Of a stretch of DNA of 64,000 bases, positions 10,521 through 22,300 are shown piece by piece. The DNA is from Aegilops tauschii subsp. strangulata. Lineage: Eukaryota > Streptophyta > Magnoliopsida > Poales > Poaceae. The stretch spans positions 159,316,627 to 159,380,626 of the forward strand of contig NC_053036.3 in the NCBI RefSeq assembly GCF_002575655.3, read 5' to 3'. The notes below the pieces were generated by a model. That model did no database searches and was not told the origin of the DNA. It saw nothing but the letters and a program-made list of their open reading frames with translations. Numbering within the stretch: the first letter of the stretch is position 1; every line of letters starts with the position of its first letter. The translations under genes were made by a program, and so were the position numbers.

Positions 10521-11333
10521 CTATTTCGGATCCAAGTTAGCGCTGATACTAAATTGCTTGGACGAATCGTCAGGCACGAAGTCAACAAGTTTAGTCTCAT
10601 CAGCCGATTTAAACTTCAGGGCCGGATCATGCTCTGTAGTTGGTTTCTTCAACGAAGTCATATCTGCTGGATCAACATTGTCTTTGTAAAACTTCAACTC
10701 TTCTATTGCACAAACCGACTCAGCATAAGCCGCATCACCTTCCTCACACTCCAGAGCAATCTTGTGGCTTCCATGCACGGTTATAGTTCCCTTGTGACCC
10801 GTCATCTTGAGTTGTAGATAGACATAACAAGTCCGTGCCATAAACTTAGCATACGCGGGCCGTCCAAATAGGGCATGATACGGGCTTATGATTTTCACCA
10901 CTTCAAAGGTCAAGGTTTCTGATCTCGAGTCATGCTCATCTCCAAAAGCCACCTCCAGAGCTATCTTACCAACAGGATATGCCGACTTACCAGGCACCAC
11001 AACATGGAACACTGTATTGGACGGTTTAAGATTTTTATCTGTTAGCCCCATGCGACGGAAATTTTCATAATAAAGGATATTGATACTACTCCCTCCATCC
11101 ATGAGTACCTTAGTGAAATTATAACCTCCCACCTGAGGTGCCACCACCAGAGCCAGATGACCCGGATTGTCAACCCGGGGTGGATGATCTTCTCTACTCC
11201 ACACAATCGGCTGCTCGGACCAGCGCAAATAACGGGGCACGACCGGTTCAACAGCATTCACCACCCTTTTATGAAGCTTCTGGTCGTGCTTGTCCAAGCT
11301 AGTGGTGAAGACATGATACTGTCCGCTAATCAA
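10521..11333 (-). CDS. pol: Element B protease region
   Basis: The aspartic protease motif appears as L-M-D-G-G-S-S-I-N-I-L-Y, with G-G replacing the usual T-G, as in F and G. It is followed by F-H-V-V-V-P-G-K-S-A-Y-P-V-G-K and S-P-Y-H-A-L-F-G-R-P-A. The frame ends with N-L-D-P-K and a UAG in the context AAA UAG GAA. Upstream the frame is separated from gag by decay near 11330-11410. Confidence 0.85.
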   Translation of the reverse strand: MISGQYHVFTTSLDKHDQKLHKRVVNAVEPVVPRYLRWSEQPIVWSREDHPPRVDNPGHLALVVAPQVGGYNFTKVLMDGGSSINILYYENFRRMGLTDKNLKPSNTVFHVVVPGKSAYPVGKIALEVAFGDEHDSRSETLTFEVVKIISPYHALFGRPAYAKFMARTCYVYLQLKMTGHKGTITVHGSHKIALECEEGDAAYAESVCAIEELKFYKDNVDPADMTSLKKPTTEHDPALKFKSADETKLVDFVPDDSSKQFSISANLDPK

Positions 11334-13844
11334 CTGCTTTGGGTTGCTCTGGTAACCCGACTGCTGCTGCTGCTGATTGCCCTGATGATTATAGCCACTT
11401 TGATTACACTAATTACTTTGATTGTTATATCCACCCTGATTGCCATGGAATCCTGAACCGGAATTTCCTCCGCCATAACCCGGCCCATGAGAGCCAGAGC
11501 CCGAACCGCCTCCTGATCCATGATCATACCGGAAAGAATCAGAATTTTTGAACTCTTGCATGATGTAACAATCTTTCCAAAGGTGTGTGGACGGTTCTGC
11601 CTTCGTCCCATGCTTTGGACAGGGCTGGTTCAACAGATACGACAAACGGTCCGGATTAGGATTTGACATTCCACTGCGCCGGGGCAGTTTACCCTTACGC
11701 CGCTGGCCCTTGTCGTGTGTATTAGTGTTAGCCACAGAGTCTAATCCGTGGTCCGCTTTACGCTTGCTGACCCGCCGGGTTGGGGTGCTGCCCCTTGGCG
11801 TTGCCGCTCTTCTTTCCCTTCCCTCCCTTATCATCATCAGACTCAGGATCCTTGGTACTATCAGAGTCGGCATACTTCACCAATGCAGCCATGAGGGTTC
11901 CCATGTCATTGCAATGACGTTTGAGCCGTCCCAACTTCAACTTCAGGGTTCAAACCGTCAATGTCCTTCCAATGTTAAAACTGCGGTGTCAGCGTTGATG
12001 CGGTCCAATGAATGCAAAATCTCCGAAACCCGGCGCACCCAATGGGTTGTTGACTCTCCTTCCTCCTGGAGACAGGCAGCTAAGTCCACAATTGACATCG
12101 GCTGCTTGCATGTATCCTTGAAATTCTGAATAAACCGGGCTCTCAACTCGGCCCATGACCTGATAGAATTAGCCGGTAAGCTCTTTAGCCAAGTGCGGGC
12201 CGTTCCTTCTAGCATCATGGTGAAGTACTTTGCACATGCCGTATCATCCACGTCCAGCATCTCCACGGCCATCTCATAGCTTTCGACCCATGTTTCAGGG
12301 GATAAATCGGCGGTGTAATTCGGCACCTTGCGCGGGCCCTTGAAATCCTTGGGCAGGCGCACATTGCGCAACGCTGGGACAAGACATGGCACTCCCAAGG
12401 AACTAGAGGTAACTCCTGGTTCCACCGATGTGGTTGGACGAACCGGAGTAAGCTGACGGGCTTCGTGCTGCGCCGCTAACTCGGCCTCTCTGCGTGCCCG
12501 AGCCCGGTCCACCACCTCCTGAGCATCACCAGCACCACCCGCCGGGTTATGGCCACGGGGCGGATCACGGTTCCGCGCATTGCTTGATACTGCCGGTTCA
12601 TCCATACGCCTGCTGTAACTCCGGATTGGACGGGGAGTGGAATGAATCCGATCACGACTATATGAATAAGCCTCCTGTTGAACCAAGGCTGTCTGAAGAA
12701 GCTCCTTAACCCGACGCGTCTCGACCGCTGCTGGAGAATCGCCTTCGATCGGGATGGCCGCCAGTCGTGAAGCGGCAGCGACAATGTTGTCCATCGGGTT
12801 AGAATAATGACCCGGTGGCGTGGGGACAAGTGGTGCCACAATGTTGTTCTGACGAGGCGGATCCGCCAAACGTGGCTGAACCGGCGCCCCTGCCCCCGGT
12901 GCCTCCGCCCGGTTTACCACCGGCGGATTACTGGTACCTGCTCCTGGGGTGTTAAAGAGATTTCTAGCGTCATAAACCGGTGGCAAGCGAGATCGATGCC
13001 TCCTCTTCAGGACTTCGTTCGACGCACTCTGATCCAGCATAATCCGGTAAGCTTGTGCATCCAAAGCAGCCCGCTCCGCGGCTATCCTGGTATCCTCAGC
13101 TGCTAAGTCGATTTTGGCCTCGGTGATCTGATCTTTTACTTTCGCGATTTCCGTATTGTGTGCATCCTGATCCGCCGGGTTAACCTCCGCCATCAGTGTT
13201 GCCAACGCGTCAAATAAATCAGAAAGAACCTGAGCTGGCGGTCGCACAGGGCCTCCTGCCCAAGCCGCTGCCGCCGCCGCTGATCCAGAATTCATCGCCG
13301 CTGCAGTCGAGGAGTGGAGCGCTGGTTGCGTGCCGGCCATGAAGATCGCCACCCGGTTTGGCAGATCAAAGGGGTCCGGAATACTATCGCCATCGGAACA
13401 GCCCCCAATCCGGCCATCTTGTAACTGATATAACGACTCGGTCTCTCCAGTTGATGACTCGTCACCGGAATAAACGACGGTCTCACCACCAGATTCCGAT
13501 CTATCCTCAGATTCCCGTCCATGGATAACTCCCACGAAGGCACACTTCATGACAGACTTGACCCGGGCAGATCTCGCACGCTGAGCCGTTTCGACGAGGT
13601 CGGTGCAGATGTCCGGCTAAGGGCCCGGTTCGCCGATCTTGCCAATGAAAATGTGTATACCACCAAAGGGGACCCGGTACCCGTACTCGATTGAGCCAGC
13701 CTCCGGGCCCCAGCCAGCATTGTCGATGTAGAGCTTGCCGCGATGACTCTTGGTCATCCGGCCCACAGCGTAACCCTTGAGTCCTTCGAAGTCGCCCTCC
13801 AAGAACTTGAAACCATCATGCGATAGCCCCACGATGGGCGCCAA
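11334..13844 (-). pseudogene. gag: Element B gag (several breaks)
   Basis: It follows the primer binding site with the leader G-L-S-H-D-G-F-K-F-L-E. A UAG near 13617 replaces glutamate in G-P-E-P-D. The long middle frame (13550-11958) carries the capsid-like Retrotrans_gag core (W-V-E-S-Y-E-M-A, then R-T-W-L-K-S-L-P). Small deletions near 11950 and 11770 shift the frame. The last part has a Cys/His cluster (C-P-K-H-G ... T-H-L-W-K-D-C) and a Gly/Ser/Asn/Gln-rich tail. Upstream in the LTR the equivalent of the F start reads ATG GCT CCA TGA, so the presumed start is also followed by a stop. Confidence 0.85.
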
Positions 13845-13845
13845 T
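13826..13845 (-). other. Primer binding site of element B
   Basis: The minus strand directly after the LTR reads ATTGGCGCCCATCGTGGGGC. The TTGGCGCC core is shared with F and G at the same place. The first bases match the 3' end complement of plant tRNA-Asp, but the remainder does not fit it well, so the primer is uncertain. Confidence 0.6.
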
Positions 13846-14371
13846 TGTCGTGGTTTTGTTACGACAGATGTCCTAGAGAAAGGACTTAGTCATGGAGCCA
13901 TCGCTACGGGTTAGCTTAAAGGGGTTAAAGCGGACAAGGGACGCAAGAGAGTTTTATACTAGTTCGGCCCCTTACGATGAAGGTAAAAGCCTACGTGTAG
14001 TTGTGATGGAATTGATGGGGTTTTGATGACCAGGGAGCGAATACGCTTTGCCTGGGTCTCGAGTTGTTGTCTGTTGTCCCTGAACCGCCACCGGGTCTTC
14101 CCCTTATATACATGGGTTGACGCCTGTCGGTTTATAGACTCCGAGGCCGGCTCATAATCGTGTCCGGCTCAGTCTCTGCTACTTCTATCTTATAACACAA
14201 GTTTATATATCAATGTCGGTTTGTGTCTACAGGCCACAAACCGGCTTTGGGCCCTGGGCCTTCATGAATCGTCACCGTCTGTCTTCATGGGCTTCAGATA
14301 CAGATGAACTACTTATGAGGTTAACCCAGCCTCTCCTGGCCGGTTTACGCCCAGTGGTAATATCCCCAACA
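13846..14371 (-). repeat. 5' LTR of element B (526 bp)
   Basis: On the minus strand it starts TGTTGGGGATATTACC and ends ACCACGACA. Its length equals the F LTR at 40467-40992, and the two are alike throughout. A TATA box (TATATAAG) lies on the minus strand at 14103-14110. The right edge abuts C LTR sequence in mid-LTR. Confidence 0.9.
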
Positions 14372-14802
14372 GGTCCCGAACTGTGCGTCTAAGGATCAAG
14401 GGTAACAGGAGGCAGGGGACATGATGATTACCCAAGTTCGGGCCCTCTTGATGGAGCTAATACCCTACTTCCTGCTTGATTGACTTTGATGAGTACAAGG
14501 GTTACAAGAGTTGATCTACCTCGAGATCGTAATGGATAAACGCTAGATGTCTAGCCTATATGATTATGATTGCCTCTACGGACTAAACCCTTCGGTTTAT
14601 ATAGACACCGGAGGGGGCTAGGGTTGTACAGAGTCGGTTTACAGAGAAAGGAATCTTCATATCCGCACGCCAAGCTTGCCTTCCACGCCAAGGAGAGTCC
14701 CATCCGGACACGGGGGAAAGTATTCCGTCTTGTATCTTCATGACCCACTAGTCTGGCCCACGTCACATAGCCCGGACGCCCGAGGACCCCGTAATCCTGG
14801 AC
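14372..14802 (-). repeat. 3' LTR of element C, both ends incomplete
   Basis: It aligns with the 5' LTR of C (18556-19027) over nearly its whole length. The last ~35 bases are missing because B is inserted there. The first 8 bases (TGAGGGAG) are replaced by unrelated sequence, so a deletion has crossed the interior/LTR boundary. A TATA box (CTATATAAA) lies on the minus strand near 14596-14604. Confidence 0.85.
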
Positions 14803-15261
14803 GTAATCTGATTGATACGTCCAAACGTAATCTTTACAAAAGGTACCGTAATCACCAAGGCCATTTTACATGCCGGGGGTCTAGGGCTAAGGGAAAAAGC
14901 TCTATACAGGTTCTGGAGTATAGTTGTGGTCTACAAAATCCTTTGCACCTTCCTGCCGCACGTCTGCACCGCTTTCGCCCGAGTATGGGAGATTCCTTGA
15001 GAGGAGTGGTTTTCAGCTGTTTAGATGGAACCGGGCTCGGAGAGAGTCCTTTTGAGTCCGTAGGGTGAGCAGGTTTTGATTCACCTGTGGTAAAAAATGA
15101 AAAGATGATTAAAGGAAGGGGAAGGCCGTATAAGGTCGAACTGTGCTATAGGCCTGTCCGTATATTGCCTCCACCAATGCCCAAGGTATTTTGAGTGCAT
15201 AGTTGTGCATGCGTGGTACAAATTTTGCTGGTGTACATGGAGATCGACGGAAGCGAAACTG
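14803..15261 (-). other. Non-coding segment of C where RT to integrase would be
   Basis: No homologous reading frame was found on either strand. It joins the protease end to the damaged start of the 3' LTR. It may be 3' untranslated remains or filler left by a large internal deletion. Confidence 0.4.
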
Positions 15262-15975
15262 CTAATTCAGCCCTGGAATTGCCGGGCTACCAGCAGGTAG
15301 AACTGTCCGGTCTTGCGTAATGAAGTCTGGTGGTTTAATAGCCGATAAGGTGTGCGGCTTGAAAGGGTCGCTTTGTACTTCGGCCGCAATGGCCGCGGTA
15401 TGCTCCTCAGTACGGAGGGAGCGCTCCATGCTTCCATTTATTGTAATGACGCCACATGGACCGGGCATCTTGAGCTTCAAATAGGCGTAGTGTGGGACCG
15501 CGTTCAAGCAGGCGAAAGCGGTTCATCCGAGCAGTATGTAATAGCCGCTGCAGAAGGGGACGATGTCGGAGATCAAGTCTTCGTTTTGGAAGTTGTCCGA
15601 CGAACCGAAGACGACCTCCAGCGTGATTGAGCCCGTGCAACGGGCCTCTACACCAAGTATTACTCCTTTGAAGGTAGTTTTAGTGGGCTTGATTCTTGAC
15701 GGATCAACGCCCATTTTGCAAACAGTGTCTTGATATAGTAGATTGAGACTGTTGCCGCCGTCCATGAGGACTCGCGTGAGATGGAATCCGTCGATGATTG
15801 GATCGAGGACCAGAGCTGCCGAACCTCCGTGACGGATACTGGTTGGGTGGTGCTTTCGATCGAAGGTGATCAGACAAGCCGACCATGGGTTGAACTCTGG
15901 GGCGACCGACTCTATGGTGTAGACTACGCGCTTGCGCTCCCTCTTAGGGATGTGTGTGACATATATCATATTCAC
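15262..15975 (-). pseudogene. pol: Element C protease (one internal stop)
   Basis: The active-site motif reads L-M-D-G-G-N-S-L-N-L-L-Y. It is followed by F-K-G-V-I-L-G-V-E and, after a TGA near 15520, N-A-V-P-H-Y-A-Y-L-K-L-K-M-P. The stop falls where sister elements have G-R-P, which fits CGA to TGA decay. The frame ends at 15262, and no polymerase motif follows. Confidence 0.8.
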
Positions 15976-16181
15976 TGTTTTTACCTCGGGGGAAAATTGC
16001 TTCTGTCCCCTTTTGTTTGGTTGACGAGGTTCTTGGTCATCGTCGTCGCTTGGCGACCCTTTTCCCTTGTGTTCGGCGTTAAACTTGCCGGCCTGCTTAA
16101 AGACCCAACAATTTCTGTTGGTATGATTGGCAGGTTTATCGGGGGTGCCGTGAATCTAGCAAGGCCGGTACAGTATTCTGT

Positions 16182-18537
16182 CTAAACAGGATGGGCCATA
16201 TCTGTTGCCTTGAATGGCTTCTTTCGTTGACCGGGTTTGGAGCAGCTGAATCCGGCGTTAACCACCGTGTCTTGCATTTCTTCATTGTTGTTTCGACACT
16301 TGTGCTTGTCGCGTCGTGGCTTGCCATTGCCGTCCCTAGTTTCAGAGGTACCAGGGTCGCTGGTGCTATTGCTTCTGCGAGCAAGCCAATTGTCTTCTCC
16401 TGCGCAAAAACGGGTCATAAGTGTGGTGAGAGCTGCCATGGACATCGGCTTTTCTTGGCCGAGGTGTCGGGCAAGCCACTCGTCTCGGACGCTATGTTTG
16501 AAGGCCGCGAGGGCTTCTGTGTTCGGGCAATCCACAATCTGGTTCTTTTTTATTAGGAACCTTGTCCAAAGTTGTCGGGCCGATTCCCCGGGTTGCTGGA
16601 TTATGTGGCTAAGGTCATCGACGTCTGGGGGCCGAACATACGTACCTTGGAAGGTGTCTCTGAATGCATCTTCCAGGTCCTCCCAGCTACTAATAAAATT
16701 TTCTGGTAGACTGTTCAGCCAGTGTCGTGCTGGTCCCTTAAGTTTGAGGGGAAGGTATTTGATGGTGTGTAGATCGTCACCGCGATCCATGTGAATGTGG
16801 AGAAGCAAGTCTTTAATCCATACTGCGGGATCTGTTGTGCCGTCGTATGATTTGATGTTCACGGGTTTGAACCCTTCTGGGAACTAGTGCTCCATTACCT
16901 CATCGGTGAAGCATAGGGGGTGTGCGGCGCCCCTATATCAGGCCGTGTCACGGCACAGTTCGGATGACGTCCGTATGCAGTTTTCGGCCGGGGCGTGGTT
17001 GTACTTGCCGCGCCGGGATTGGTAACCGTCCTCTCGCGCCGGGGCGTGCCCTCGCGATCCATAGATTGATCTGGTCTGACCTGCTCTATTTTCCAGGTCC
17101 TGTCGTAGGTCATATGTGTATCCCGGGCTGTTGTTTCTCTGCTTTTACGGTGCAGTGGTGCCGACTGGTTTTCGGCTTGAGTTGTCATTCTACCCCGGCC
17201 ACGTGGTGGTCGATCGGGCCCGTCCGCCGCATTACGCACGGGTGGTATAGGCTCCAACGCCTCATCGTCGAATTGGGGTAGCAGCTTACGCTTCTGGTAA
17301 CTCTTTGTTGGGCGTTCGAGGTCGTATTCTTTGTGTGCCAGGACATTAGTCCATCTTTCATTGAGCAGATCTTGGTCAGCTTGAAGTTGTTGCTGCTTCT
17401 TTTTTAGGCTTCTTGTCGTGGCTATTAGCCAGCTCTTAAAGCGCTCTTGTTCTAGGGGTTCCTCTGGCACGATAAAATCTTCATCGCCGAGGCTCACGTC
17501 GTCCTCGGAGAGTGGCAAATAGTTGCTGTCCTCCGAGTCTTTGTTCCCTGCTTGCTCGTCAGGGTCAACTTGCTCGTCCTCCCAATCATCCTGTTCGGAT
17601 GTTGGTTCGATGGGGTCTTCTTGGTCTTCGGCATTTTCCGGAGTATCATTGTCTCCTGTGCCGGTTGCTATCTTTTCTGTGACGCGATTTAGAGCGGCAC
17701 CGCTGACGTCGACGCTTCGGTGGTATCTCAGGAGGTTTGTCCTCAACTGGGTTCTTCTCATCATCGCCGTCGCCTTCTTTAGGTGTGTCCACCATGTATA
17801 CGTCGTATGAGGAAGTGGCCGTCCAGCGTCCGGTGAACGGCGTGTTTTGGGCCTGCTCCTCTCCAGCATCGTCGTCCATACCGTCGATGTCTTCGGAGGC
17901 GTAATCGAGCATGTCGGTAAGATCCTCGACAGTGGCTATGAAGTGGGTGGTGGGTGGGTAGCAAAATTCCCTGTTTTCAGCCCCTAGTCTGGGTTGGGCG
18001 CAATTCGGAAGCGGTTCCTCTATGATGACGAGGGATCGCATTAAGTCCAGAGCCTCATTTAAGAGCGAGGTCTAGACGGGGACAGAAGTTTCTGAGCTGA
18101 ACTCACATGACTCACACTTCGAGGGTTTGGAACTATTGTTTGGAAAAGAGCTCGCTTTGTAATAACTATCGGTGGCGCTATTCTCTCTGGATCTCCAGTG
18201 TTGAGCTCTATAGCTGCAGAGAGTCCGGCGGGCTCTAAACTCCCGTCTTCGGGCCTGGTGACGCGCTCCGGATCTAAGTCCGGACCGGTGGTTGGGGCCA
18301 CGAACCCTTGGAAGATCAGGTCTCCTCGGATATCAGCGACATAGTTCAGATTTCCAAAACTAATCTGGTCACCAGGGGCGTAGTTGTCGATCTGCTCCAG
18401 GTGGCCAACCGAGTTGGCACACAGTGCGAAGCCACCGAATACAAAGATCTGGCCGAGGAGAAAAATCTCCTTCACGGCAGCATTGCTGTAGATGATTGAT
18501 GGAGCCATCGAGCCTTTCGACGACGGCACAGTGGAAC
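16182..18537 (-). pseudogene. gag: Element C gag (frame-broken)
   Basis: Four successive minus-strand frames cover it. 18537-18059 begins near M-A-P-S-I-I-Y-S-N-A-A. 18041-17646 is acidic and then Arg/Lys-rich. 17869-16895 is acidic, then a glutamine-rich K-K-K-Q-Q-Q-L-Q segment. 16862-16182 holds the Retrotrans_gag core (Y-D-G-T-T-D-P-A-V-W, then A-R-H-W-L-N-S-L-P) and a basic tail. The frame changes show small indels. The role is the structural shell of the virus-like particle. Confidence 0.82.
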
Positions 18538-18555
18538 TCTTAATGAAAGCACCAA
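18538..18555 (-). other. Primer binding site of element C
   Basis: The minus strand after the LTR reads TTGGTGCTTTCATTAAG. It occupies the position expected for the primer site. The matching tRNA was not determined. Confidence 0.5.
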
Positions 18556-19027
18556 CATCGGTGTCAAAACCGGTAGATCTCGGGTAGGGGGTCCCGAACT
18601 GTGTGTCTAAGGATCGAGGGTAACAGGAGGCAGGGGACACGATGTTTACCCAGGTTCGGGCCCTCTTGATGGAGGTAATACCCTACTTCCTGCTTGATTG
18701 ACTTTGATGAGTACAAGGGTTACAAGAGTTGATCTACCTCGAGATCGTAATGGCTAAACCCTAGATGTCTAGCCTGTATGATTCCGATTGCCTCTACGGA
18801 CTAAACCCTCCGGTTTATATAGACACCGGAGGGGGCTAGGGTTGTACAGAGTCGGTTTACTGAGAAAGGAATCTTCATATTCGCACGCCAAGCTTGCCTT
18901 CCACGCCAAGGAGAGTCCCATCCGGACACAGGGGAAAGTCTTCCGTCTTGTATCTTCACAGCCCACCAGTCCGGCCCACGTCACATAGCCCGGACGCCCG
19001 AGGACCCCGTAACCCTGGACTCCCTCA
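18556..19027 (-). repeat. 5' LTR of element C (472 bp)
   Basis: On the minus strand it starts TGAGGGAGTCCAGGG and ends near GACACCGATG, where the final CA appears mutated. A TATA box (CTATATAAA) lies near 18824-18832 in the minus sense. It runs through the site that B interrupts in the other LTR, so it shows the empty site. Confidence 0.87.
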
Positions 19028-19315
19028 CTCATCAACATAACTCGCATATCACATCATCATATCTCAAAACTATTACTAAGAATCAAGTTTATTTTGTCCA
19101 GTGATCTTCATGAGAGTTTTTATCATATCCTTCTTGGATATCTATCACTTTGGGACTAATTTTCATGTGTTTCTTTTGGTAAGCTCAAACAAATATAAGT
19201 GAAGATCATGAGCATAATTTTTCTTTCTCTCAAATTAATTTAAGTGAAGCAAGAGAGAATTTCTTGAAAATTTTACTAACTCTCAAATAAATCTAAGTGA
19301 AGCAAGAGAGCATTT
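19028..19315 (-). mobile_element. Interior of element E, left of the D insertion
   Basis: AT-rich sequence without a coding frame, lying between C and the D solo LTR. Its last bases CATTT (19311-19315) are the target duplication of D. It has several AAGTGAAGCAAGAGAG-type repeats. The same style of repeat occurs right of D (near 34080 and 34130), so it is assigned to E. Confidence 0.65.
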
Positions 19316-22300
19316 TGTCACATCCCTAGTCCTGGTATGACCTAGACTAGCTAGTCATATGTGCATCATATTTAAATTTCATTTAAATTTGAAATGGGGA
19401 TTTGTGAAACCCTCCGAAATCATTTCTGGTAATAACCCAGATAAAAATTGCTCCAAAAAGGTCCAAGAAAATGTTCATGTTGCTCTCTGAAAATATTGGT
19501 CAGAGGTAAAATTCAAACCAATATTTTTAGGAGCTCATAAATATTTATTTTGGCCATTTGGAATTAATTCAATAATTATTTGCATTGGATATATATATGT
19601 CCAAAAATTCTGAATTTTGGTGAGGGGCTTTGGAATATTCCCTTAGGTCCCTGCAAAAATTGTTAGAAGAAAATAAAATGATTTAGTATTTTTTACTAAA
19701 TCAGAACAACTGTCAGAAAAATAGAAAACAGAAACAAAATAGAAAAGAAACTTACCTGTGCTCACCTGAGGCCTAGCACTGTGCAGCCCAGCTGGCCGTG
19801 CCAGTCATCCTCCACCTCCCGCCAGGAGGCCAGGGGCGTGTGGCCGACACGCGCGCACCGCCGTACCGCCATGCCACCTGCCTGCCTGTCCTCTCCCTCG
19901 ACGCCCTGGTCGTCCCGAACGTCGCCACGCGCCGCCCCGCACCTTTCTCACTCTCTCTCGTTCTCCCTCCTCCCCTGGATCCCTCTCTCTCGACCCGCCC
20001 GAGCGCTGCCGCTTGCCGCCGCTCGCCGTTGCCGTAGCCACCGCCTCCCCCTCGCCCTCTCTCCGTGTCTGCATGCTCCGTGCCGTCGTCTGCTACCTCT
20101 CCGTCGAGCCACACGACGCGGGAAGCCCTGGAGAGCCGCCATCGCCGTCGTCTTCACCACCGGTCACTGTAGATCGCTATCGCCGCTCCGTCGTCTCCAG
20201 CGCGTCCCCGGCCACAACGAGCAGCCTGAAAGCCCGATGTGAGCCCCACCATCTTCTCCCCTTCTCCCCTGCCCTTCTGCGCCGAAGCTCACCTCCGCTC
20301 GAGCTCGTCGCCGGTGACATTTCGGCGACCCCCTGGTCACCCCACCATGCCAAACGGCCTTGTGAGCTCGCGTAGAGGCCGTAGGAGGCAAGAACCGGGC
20401 ATTTTACAGCCATAGCGTCGAGCTCCTCCTAGGCCGAACTCCGGCCGCCGCCGAGGTCGATACCGCCGTCGCCTCCGGCCACCCCACAGCCTCCCGCGTG
20501 TCCCACTGGATGCGCGCGAGCCTGGGCATCGCGTAGGTGGTCTGCGCCGCGCGTTTGGTCGCCGGAGGGCGATTCCCGTGCCCCTCCGCCGCTTTCGGCC
20601 TCGCCGGCGGCTAAACACCGGCGGGTTAACTGGGTTTGACCCCCCCCCCCCCAGTTGACCCAGATTTGACCCGTGTGGGTCAATGACAGGTGGCGCCCGG
20701 CCCTGACTAAATTTAGTTAGGGTGATTAATTAACCTCTGTTAATTAACTATGACACCGACGTGTGGACCCCACGCGTCAGGTTTGACCCAGTCAGCGTTG
20801 TTGACTTGCTGACGCAAGCATGACGCAGTGCTGACGCAATTAACCATTTTCTGGATTTTTTCTATTTTGGAAATTCCAGAAAATTAGCAAAACTTCTAAA
20901 ATTCACAGAAATTCAACCGTAGCTCAGATTAAAATAATTTATATATGAAAAATTATCAAAAAAATTCAATCTATCCATCTGTACCAGTTTCATGCATGAT
21001 AAACCAACTTGTACTTGCTGTATAGGTGAAAACACATAAATGGCATTTATAAAGACTTAACTTGGAGTTGCATTTGAATTCTTGGTTCAAATGGACTTCA
21101 TCCAAATGAATGCTAGCTGCATTAGCTCAAACAACATCACATATTCATGCCATGTTCATACATCATATTGTTGCATATGCTTGTGTATTGATTGCCGACA
21201 TCGTTCCTTCTCTATAGGTCCTGCTCCAGAGAGTGTTCCAAAGTACCTGTCTGAGAAGCAGTGCCCCTCTGTTGATCTATCAGGCAAGCAACCCCCCCCC
21301 CCCCCCCCCTTGTTCATTCCAATATGATCCCACTCTCGCGCTCCTGCTCTCCTTTATTGCATTAGGACAACAGCGATTCAACTACTACTTTATGCTACGG
21401 TAGTTGAACCCGTTCCTCTGCATGACCCGTCATTGCCACAGTAAATAGTTGAAACCCACTAGCATGTGTAGGAGTTGATTGAGCCATGTTGTGTTCCTAC
21501 CATGCCATGCTTGCTATTGCTTAGAGTTGTGTCAGGTCTGATTCATTGGGAATGAATTGGAGTGTTACGATATGTTCTGGTGCTGAGAGTTAAGTGTGTG
21601 AACACGATTTGGTAAAGGTAGCGGTGAGAGGCCATGTAGGAGTACATGGTGGGTTGTCTCACTGGAACCGTCCTTAAACACTGAGTTCTGTGTATGTTGT
21701 CCAATGACTAGCTACTACCACACATTGGGCTCCGGGCACTCCAAGCTCTCTCGACTTATTAACCAACTTGATCTCTGTCTAGGAGTTGTAATTAGTTTCT
21801 GGTGTTTGTAGGTAGTGTTAGTAGTCTACCAAGTGGCACCCGGCCAGGTGGGCTTGGGACAGACTAGGCACAAGTGGCATGGTGTACCAAGCGTAGATCC
21901 ATCCGGCGAGGTGGTCTTGGGAACCCTGCACACATCGTTTGGGGCCGTGAGTGAAACCCCGGCCGGCTCTCCTTGCGGATGGAACCCGAATAGCCGATAA
22001 ACCTAGACTAGAGTCTTGTGTGGTTAGTTTGGTCGTGGCCGACTCCCTCGCCAGACTTCCGCTTGAAGGTTGCCGAGATACATGATGTGTACATGGCGGT
22101 AAGTGGCGAGAGCATGTGTGAAGAAGTACACCCCTGCAGGGTTAACATGATCTATTCGAATAGCCGGGTCCGCGGTTATGGACTTCTTGGATGCTTACGT
22201 GGTACATAGAAAACTTGAAGTGGATACCCTAAACTGCTCAAGACAAGTGTGAGTGCTATGGATGGCCTTCTCGTAGGGAGACGAGAATGAATCCATAGTA

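Larger units (their letters stand above)
10203..14371 (-). mobile_element. Element B: Tat-type Gypsy element, 5' half only, cut by A
   Basis: Reading on the minus strand gives 5' LTR, primer binding site, gag, protease, UAG and the start of reverse transcriptase. It breaks off inside the D-Y-T-D-L-N-K-A-C motif, where A is inserted. The remainder must lie left of the window. Its LTR has the same length (526 bp) as that of F and its proteins are close to those of F, so B and F belong to one family. B itself sits in the 3' LTR of C, with a candidate target site GGTCC at 14372-14376. Confidence 0.88.
14372..19027 (-). mobile_element. Element C: Fatima-like Gypsy element, gag-protease only
   Basis: On the minus strand: 5' LTR (19027-18556), primer site, gag, protease, a 0.46 kb non-coding segment, and a 3' LTR cut by B. 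Reverse transcriptase, RNase H and integrase are absent, so it would need enzymes from another element. The LTR wording resembles the wheat Fatima group from memory, which was not verified. C lies within the interior of E in the same orientation. Confidence 0.82.

Noticed and set aside
14803..15261. Possible captured host gene piece in C
   Set aside because: Six-frame reading shows no stretch with recognisable protein wording. It is left as unassigned.
19781..20375. Several overlapping frames in the GC-rich part of the D LTR, repeated near 30389-31351
   Set aside because: Frames differ between the two LTR copies and break at indels. No conserved protein is supported.
20638..21310. Long poly-C runs in the solo LTR
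   Set aside because: The other copy has short runs. Slippage or sequencing error explains this; not treated as a feature of its own.
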